Of a DNA stretch of 64,000 nucleotides, positions 57,727-64,000 are shown in pieces. Each line of letters opens with the position of its first letter. The first letter of the stretch is position 1. Below the pieces are notes generated by a model. The model did no database searches. It worked only from the letters and a program-made list of their open reading frames with translations, and was not told the DNA's origin. The DNA comes from Botryosphaeria dothidea (taxonomy: Eukaryota > Ascomycota > Dothideomycetes > Botryosphaeriales > Botryosphaeriaceae): NCBI GenBank assembly GCA_011503125.2, contig WWBZ02000073.1:1674001-1738000 (forward strand), given 5' to 3'. The translations under genes and the position numbers were made by a program.

Positions 57727-58113
57727 TATTATAAACGTGGCTTATATAGACCCCTTACTTATTTACCTTCGTTAATTTAAAATCTAGATCTAGACTTACC
57801 TGCTTACAAATTAGGAAGCTAGTATTTTAGTTCGTTCTTTATATATATAAAGCTCGCCCCTCTGCTTTATAGTTAGTTCTTTAGTCTAGTAATAAGTATT
57901 CCTCGCGTATAACTTGGTACGCCTTAAATTAGACCTTACTTGCCTCCCTCGTTCCTCGTCCCTCGCCCCTCGTCCCTCGCCCCTCGTCTCTCGCACCTCG
58001 TACCCTCGCCCTTTAAACTACACCCTTATACTTCGGTATTATTTTACCCCTACTGCCTTTACCGGCTTCGTTACCTCGTCTCTCCGCCCCCCCTCTAAGG
58101 TCCGTTTATTATA
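57727..58113 (+). repeat. Gypsy-2 3' LTR
   Basis: 387 bp. It differs from the 5' LTR by about 15-20 changes, and those I checked are C-to-T or G-to-A with the mutated base in this copy. Confidence 0.92.
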
Positions 58114-58118
58114 ACTAG
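58114..58118. repeat. Target-site duplication ACTAG, right copy
   Basis: Matches 52302-52306. Confidence 0.85.
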
Positions 58119-60287
58119 TTCGTCTAGGTATAGTAAGAGTAGGGGAATCCCCGTCTTATACTCTAAGATCTATATACTAGTTAACTTATACGCCCCTAAG
58201 ATAGTACGTAGGTACTAGTTTTAGATCTTCTTTAGTAGCTAGATAGCTATTTTTCTCTACCCTAGAGTTCCCTCTAGAGTATACTATACCCTATAGCCGT
58301 AGGTAAGAACTAGCCTTACCACGGCCGTATAGATATAGCGGGCTTTAGTAAATAAGGCTTCCTAGGTAGACGCTGCGAGTCTAGATAGAGATATATACTA
58401 TTTAATTACCTTAGCTCCTATTTCCCTAATATAGGGTCCCTATCTAAGCTTATTATCTACGTAGACTCCTAGAATCTTAATTATAGGCTCTAGGCATCTA
58501 GTAAATCTAGGGATACGAATCCCTACTACTATATTAAATCTCCTTAGTTTTCTTATAAAATAAATAAGGTAATACTTATCGGGTAAGAAAGCTAACCCGT
58601 AGGTAGCTACCTAGTACTCGTAAATTTAATATACTCCCTCTAGTATTCTATAGTTCTATTCTATAGATCTACTAAAGGTTAGAATATTAGTATTATCGAC
58701 GAATCTAAGGGGGAAGGTATTACTCCTACGTAGCTACGTAAGTAGGTTAGACGTAAAGAATAGGTAGAGTATCGGAGATAGTAAGAATCCCTAGGGAATC
58801 CCGGTTAGAGTCTAGATTAGTAGACTAATAAAGTCTCCGAAGAATAGCTAAGTAGTACGGTCCTATAGAAAGAATTAAGTAAATCTTTCTATCTATGCTA
58901 GGAGCCTTACTATCCTTATATTATAGAGAAGCCTCCTATAAGATATATAGTCGTATACTCCTAAGATATCTAGGCTAAGAACTAAGGCTACTAGCCTAGA
59001 ATCTTACGCCTAGATAGTATAGATCTATTCCGTAAGTAGGTCGAGGGCTACTACTACTAACCTATTTCTCCTAGTTTCTATCTATATATCGGGGAGTAGT
59101 TTATAGGCCTTAGTAGCCTAGAAGATCCGATCTACTATAATTCTCTTAAGTAGCTTCCCTAGCGTATTAAGTAAAGTAATCGGCCTAAATAACTTAGCTT
59201 TAGTATAGTTATTCCTCTATAGTTTCCTAAGGACTACGGTAATAGAGCTTTTAAACTACCTAGGGTAATATCTAAGTACGAGGTATTTCTAGAAGAGCCT
59301 AGTAAGTAGTCTACTTAGTATCTAAGTATACTACTTTAGGAACCTATTAATAATCTTATCTAGGCCTAGTGCCTTATCTAGGGGAAGCTTTTTAATAGTA
59401 TAGATAATCTACTCTTCGGCGAGGTCTTAGGGAATCTCTACTAGTACTAGGTATATATACCTATCTAGGTCTAAGAGGTCGGTAGCCCTAGAAGGGGGGA
59501 AGAACTAGTTAATAAGGATTTCTATCTTAGCCGGATTATCGTAGCGTAGTTATCTATCTACTTCCTAGAGGGGTAGGAACTAAGGTAGGGCTAGTAGTTC
59601 TTATACTTTTATTCTTACCTACTTTAAGAGCTTCTAGAGTATAGATAGGTCTAAGGTAATCTTAGCTACTATTCTACGCTATACTTTTATTCTATCTTTT
59701 CTAATCTATCTCTTCTTGCTATTAGTAATAGTTTAGTATACTATCTAGTCCTCCTCCCTTCCTATAGCTATCTACTTTCTTCTAGCTACTCTAGTCTAGT
59801 ATACTAAGTTCGAATACTTCTTTATCTATTATATAGAGGCCTAGGACGAGGGTCTCGCTACTAGAATAGTCTTCTAGATTATTCTTTAGATAGCCTTCTA
59901 GAGTAGTATAGTAAAGTAATCTAGGTCTACTTTAGTATTAAGAGAGGCTATTTTAAGGTGTTCGAGCTTTAATTAGAGTATATTATTAGTTCTCTTCTAG
60001 TCTACTTTCTTCTACTAGAGCCTTAGAGGGCGTAGTTCTATAGGAGTAAGAGAAAAATTAAGTATAGTAAGGATAGGTAGGTAGTTAGAGGATAATTTAA
60101 GCTTCTAGCTAACTCTATAGCTAAGAATTCTCTTCTCTAGCTACTATAATATAAAGATAAGGTCTAGAGTACTCTTACTACTACTATCTCGTCTAGTAAT
60201 AATACTTCTTAAAAGGGCGAGGTTAAGATTAGCTACGGTAGCTATCTTAATTAGGTTATCCGCTAGGATATAGTATATTAGGGAGGT
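58119..60287 (-). mobile_element. LINE F, RT and endonuclease part (right of gypsy-2)
   Basis: Reverse complement of LINE C from about 41,450 back to about 39,265, covering the C-terminal part, RT and most of the endonuclease. It continues LINE F from 52306 and is cut at 60287 by gypsy-3. Heavily RIPed, and RIPed also over the part that is spared in LINE C. Confidence 0.8.
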
Positions 60288-60769
60288 TATTACGGGCCTA
60301 GGAAGTGGAGTAAGCGGTGTAGTAGAAACTTATAAGCGGGATCGGATTATTACGTGCCGAACCCCGAAACACGTTTAACCTATTTAGGCGGCTAGTAAGC
60401 CCGACCCCTAGAAGTAGATTACCCTTAGCTATTAGCCACCCTACTATCTATACTAATACTATAGTCTAGCTAACTACCGGCTAATTATAGTATATAGACT
60501 ATATTCGTTTATAGTAGATAGGACCTTTGTGGTTAATTCTAATTATTACTTAACATCTATCTTATTTACCTTCTCTACCTAGCTACGGCTACTATCCCCT
60601 TATATAAGTAATATCCCGATAGCGGTAGCAAAACCCCTAGACGCTGCGCACCTTCCCGACGCCTAAGCCCCTCGGACTTCCTTATTCCCAAGGCCCAGCG
60701 TAATACTTTAACTACTACCTTATAGGCACCGAAGGTAAGAAAAACCCTCTACGATAAAACTAACTATAA

Positions 60770-61965
60770 TAACCTAGACCGAGATTCGCGCCTCGCTCCC
60801 TAATAAGGAGGACTAAATAAATAATATTAGACCGATTATCCCTGGTACACCTAACCTAGAAACCCGCATCCTTATTACGGAGGCCTATGCTATAGGCGTC
60901 GCCTCCCTATCTCGCGATATTAGTAGACCGCGACTCCCACCGGACGTATCGGAAGATTACGGCTAAGTTCTTCTAGAGTACTTTATTAGGGGATAAGCCT
61001 TCTCTATCAACCGCACTATACGAATCCCTACGCCAACCCCCACCGAAAACACTCCTACCTAGACGTACAACCTTAAGTTTAAAGTTAAGGAACTAGATAC
61101 CTTTAACGGCACCCGAAGCAAGCTAGACGAGTTCCTACGCCAACTAAATACCTACTTCCACCTATTCGGAACGGCCTTCTAAAATAATACTTAGAAAATC
61201 TTCTTCGCTAGGTTATACCTCCGCGGCAACGCAGCCTAATAGTTCGAACTCTACTAAGAAGACTTCGGAAAGATAGACTAATATAAAGAAATAACTAAGC
61301 TCTTCCTTAGCTTTAACACCTTTATAAAAAACCTCCGAGAAACCTTCGAGAATAAGGACTAATACTAAGACGCGGTATATCGAATCTAGACTCTTAAGTA
61401 AACTAGCTCCGCGGCTACCTATACGACCTAGTTCCGTCTATACGCCTCCCGACTCTAATAGCCCGACCCCGTCCTAAGAATAATATACTACGAAGGCCTT
61501 AAGAATAATATTAAGGATAAATTTACTAGGACTAAACTACCCGAATCCTACTAAGAGGTCACTCGCGTAGCTATCTAACTCGACACGCGCCTATATAATC
61601 GACGACGGGAAATAGGAAGGACGCCTCGGCCTACCGCTAATACTAGATAACTAAGGTATACTACCCCCCTAAGCGACCCTATAGACCTCGATAGTACTAA
61701 AATAAGGGGATCCCTATCCTAGAAAGAGAAAGACCGCCGCCGTAAGGAGGATCTCTGCCTCCGCTGCGGTAAAAAGAGATACTACGCGCGATAATATAAG
61801 GGAACCTCTAATTCTAGGAATATACGCTAGACTATAGCTACTTAGGTGGCCGAATCTAAGGATCCTTACTCTAAATAGTACTAGGCCGACTATACTAACG
61901 ATAAGTACGAAGTCTACTAAGAAGCTAAAGAATCTAGTAGATACTAGCCTAAGATAAAAAACTAA
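60770..61965 (+). pseudogene. Gypsy-3 gag
   Basis: Start not defined (an ATG would be lost to RIP). The readable part from about 61,080 has a capsid segment (KELDTFNGTRSKLDEFLRQL) and many TAA/TAG stops. A zinc knuckle at 61,756-61,800 keeps its first two Cys codons but has Tyr codons where His and the last Cys belong. The frame ends at TAA 61963-61965. Confidence 0.7.
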
Positions 61966-62007
61966 AAGAGCCTCTAATCTAGGGGCGGGTAGAGGCGTAG
62001 CCCCTAG
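61956..62007 (+). promoter_or_regulatory. Candidate -1 frameshift signal with possible pseudoknot, gypsy-3
   Basis: A AAA AAC (61956-61962) is in register with gag, directly before its TAA. Seven nt later, stem 1 pairs 61970-61976 with 61990-61996. Its loop bases 61979-61986 can pair with 62000-62007 (8 bp). This is an H-type pseudoknot order with short loops of 2 and 3 nt. Confidence 0.65.
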
Positions 62008-64000
62008 CGCCCCTTTAAGTAACTATAACTACGACCGGCAACTCTATTAGATTATTCTATACTATACTACTAGACTAGGAACCCCTAGCCGAATACGCTA
62101 AATACCTAGTTATTAATATACTCGCTAACGGACGACGAGTAAGAGTTCTTATTAACTTAGTAGACGGAGGAAACTATATTAACCCCCGCTTTATAGAAAA
62201 ATATAATATACGATACCGAGAGAAGAAATATCTCTACGAACTTATTACTATAGATAGCTCGCCTAGTATATATAGAGGAGGGCTAATCCTTATAGAAACC
62301 TAAGGACTAGTACTATCCCGAGAAAAATACCGAGAAAGAATCTACCTAGATATTATAAAAACCCTAGGATATAATATTATCTTAGGGCTCTTCTAGCTCC
62401 GGAAATAGAAACCCTATATCGATTAGAAAACCGGAGAAGTAAAGTTTAGGTCTAGAGAAAAGAACGAGGCGCGGTAGCTATTTAGTACTATAGCGGCGTT
62501 AGTATACCTATAGATAACCCGGAGTAAGCTAGTTCGGGTTAGTAAGATCTCTAAGAAAGCCCTTCGAAAAGAAGTTAAGAACGGCAACCCTACTAGAATA
62601 TTTTAGGTACGCGCTACCCTCTAAGGAATTAAGATCGAGATATAATAACCCCTAGAAGTTCGGTAGGCCTATAGAGTCGCCTACCTTCCCCGTAGAAAAA
62701 CCTAGAGACCCTAGAAAACCCCGAAACCCCGAGAACCCCGAGAACGTATAAGATACGACTTAAGATAAGTTAGCTCCGCCAAACTAGAGAACCCCCTAGA
62801 CCACGTACCCCTTCGACATCGATACTTCGACCTCTTTACGGAAAAAACCGAAGAGAATATATTACCTAAATACTAGCCGTGGGATTATAAGATACTCCTA
62901 ATCCCCGAAATAATATCTAAATTCGGACCCCTATACTCCCTATTAGAAAAAGAACTTTAAGTACTTAAGAAATACATCGAAACCTATCTTTAAAAAGAAT
63001 ATATACGGCCCTCGCAGTCCTTAGCAGCATCCCCTATTCTATTTATACCGAAACTAGGAGGTAAACTACGACTATATATAAACTACCGAGCCTTAAACGA
63101 TATTACTATTAAGGACCGGTACCCTCTACCCCGGATTAACGAGCTACGCGACCGCCTACGGAAAGTAAAATACTTTACTAAACTAGATCTCCGAGACGGC
63201 TATTACCTAATTAGGATTAAGGAAGGAGAAGAATAGAAAATAGTATAGCGAAGCCGATTCGGACTATTCGAATACCTAGTTATACCCTTTAGACTTACGA
63301 ACGCTTCCGTAACCTTCTAAGCTATAATTAACGATACCCTCCGCGAATACCTAGACGTCTTCTATATCGTATACCTCGACGACATCTTAATCTACTCTAA
63401 AACACTCGAAGAATACTAGGAACACGTAGAGAAGATACTAAAGAAGCTATAAGAACGGAAGCTATAGGTTAAACCCGAAAAATACGCCTTCTATATTTAA
63501 GAAGTAGAGTTCCTAGGATTTATTATCCGACCCGGCGAAGTTATAATAGACCCTAAGAAAGTAGACTCTATCCTTAGCTAGCCTATACCTAAGAACCTTC
63601 GAGAAGTATAATTATTTCTAGGCTTTACTAACTTCTACCGGCGATTTATCCGAGATTACGCTAAACTCGTAGAATTCTTAACCCGGCTTATACGAAAGAA
63701 TACTCGCTTCGACTAGTAAGATCTATAGAAGAAAGCCTTCGAGCTACTTAAGAAGGCCTTTACGAAAGCTCTAGTCTTAGTACTATTCGATCCCGATAAA
63801 CTAATATACCTAGAAACTAACGCCTCCGACTATACTATAGAAGCCTATCTTAGCTAACCCGATAATTAAGAACGACTTTACCCCGTAGCCTTCTATTCTA
63901 GAAAAATAACCCCGGTAGAACTTAACTATAATATCCACGATAAGAAATTACTTGCTATCGTTATCGCCTTTAAAAAATAGAGATACTACCTAGAAGAAGC
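61962..64000 (+). pseudogene. Gypsy-3 pol, 5' part
   Basis: The -1 frame relative to gag. A protease-like segment is at about 62,105-62,190 with a mutated active site (VDGGN in place of a DSGA-type motif). RT runs from about 62,990 to 63,660, including [16 protein letters not shown], the intact active site YLDD at about 63,371-63,382, and [12 protein letters not shown]. RNase H begins near 63,780. Frequent TAG and TAA stops. The frame continues past the window. Confidence 0.78.

Larger units (their letters stand above)
52307..58113 (+). mobile_element. Gypsy-2: RIPed Ty3/gypsy chromodomain retrotransposon nested in LINE F
   Basis: 5.8 kb with 387-bp LTRs, gag, pol with C-terminal chromodomain, and a purine run before the 3' LTR (57711-57721). 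Flanked by ACTAG duplications. Distinct from gypsy-1 in LTR and protein sequence. Mutation is moderate in the 5' third and heavier toward the 3' end. Confidence 0.92.
60288..64000 (+). mobile_element. Gypsy-3: RIPed Ty3/gypsy element, runs off the window
   Basis: Begins TATTACGGGCC, an expected RIP form of a TGTTACGGGCC LTR start, directly at the broken end of LINE F. The LTR end cannot be placed. Gag, protease and RT follow in order; RNase H starts near the right edge. The 3' LTR is outside. Confidence 0.8.

Noticed and set aside
34498..64000. An undescribed host gene cluster in the AT-altered half
   Set aside because: All readable frames resolve to LINE or gypsy proteins broken by RIP stops; no host gene is left in it.

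Overview
The window is nuclear DNA of a filamentous ascomycete (Pezizomycotina; my guess is Dothideomycetes, but nothing here fixes the class). The evidence is short introns of about 45-100 nt with GTRNGT donors and CTAAC/CTGAC branch points, fungal-type secreted enzymes, a Zn2Cys6-type regulator, Tad-like LINEs, chromodomain Ty3/gypsy elements, and transposons mutated by repeat-induced point mutation (RIP).

Bases 1-34,497 are ordinary gene space. In order: secreted alkaline phosphatase (+), exportin-T/LOS1 (+), MFS transporter (+), a secreted Ser/Thr-rich protein with three apple/PAN-like modules (-), a small SRPBCC protein (+), secreted GH3 beta-glucosidase (-), secreted quercetin 2,3-dioxygenase (+), a conserved unknown (-), APC11 (-, four small exons), mitochondrial-type rhodanese/mercaptopyruvate sulfurtransferase (+), an eight-exon cytochrome P450 (-), a WD40 protein with a short C-terminal coiled coil (+), and the C-terminal part of a Zn2Cys6-type transcription factor (-). 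Most splice junctions were worked out by hand and the coding lengths close in frame. The GH3 and quercetinase genes diverge from a shared 1.1-kb promoter and could form a flavonol-glucoside degradation pair.

Bases about 34,498-64,000 are a nested transposon block that starts inside the transcription-factor gene and removes its DNA-binding half from view. It holds six LINE pieces in both orientations and three Ty3/gypsy elements. Gypsy-1 (42,536-48,486) is lightly RIPed. Gypsy-2 (52,307-58,113) sits inside a LINE with a perfect 5-bp target duplication. Gypsy-3 starts at 60,288 and runs off the window. A 226-bp inverted-repeat element lies between two LINE 3' ends. RIP is so complete in 34,981-37,446 that I found no CA or TG dinucleotide, while other stretches are nearly spared.

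The most interesting signal is that all three unrelated gypsy elements carry a candidate -1 ribosomal frameshift site at the gag/pol junction. Each has an A-rich heptamer ending in AAC, a 5-7 nt spacer and a downstream stem-loop. In gypsy-3 the downstream structure could be an H-type pseudoknot.
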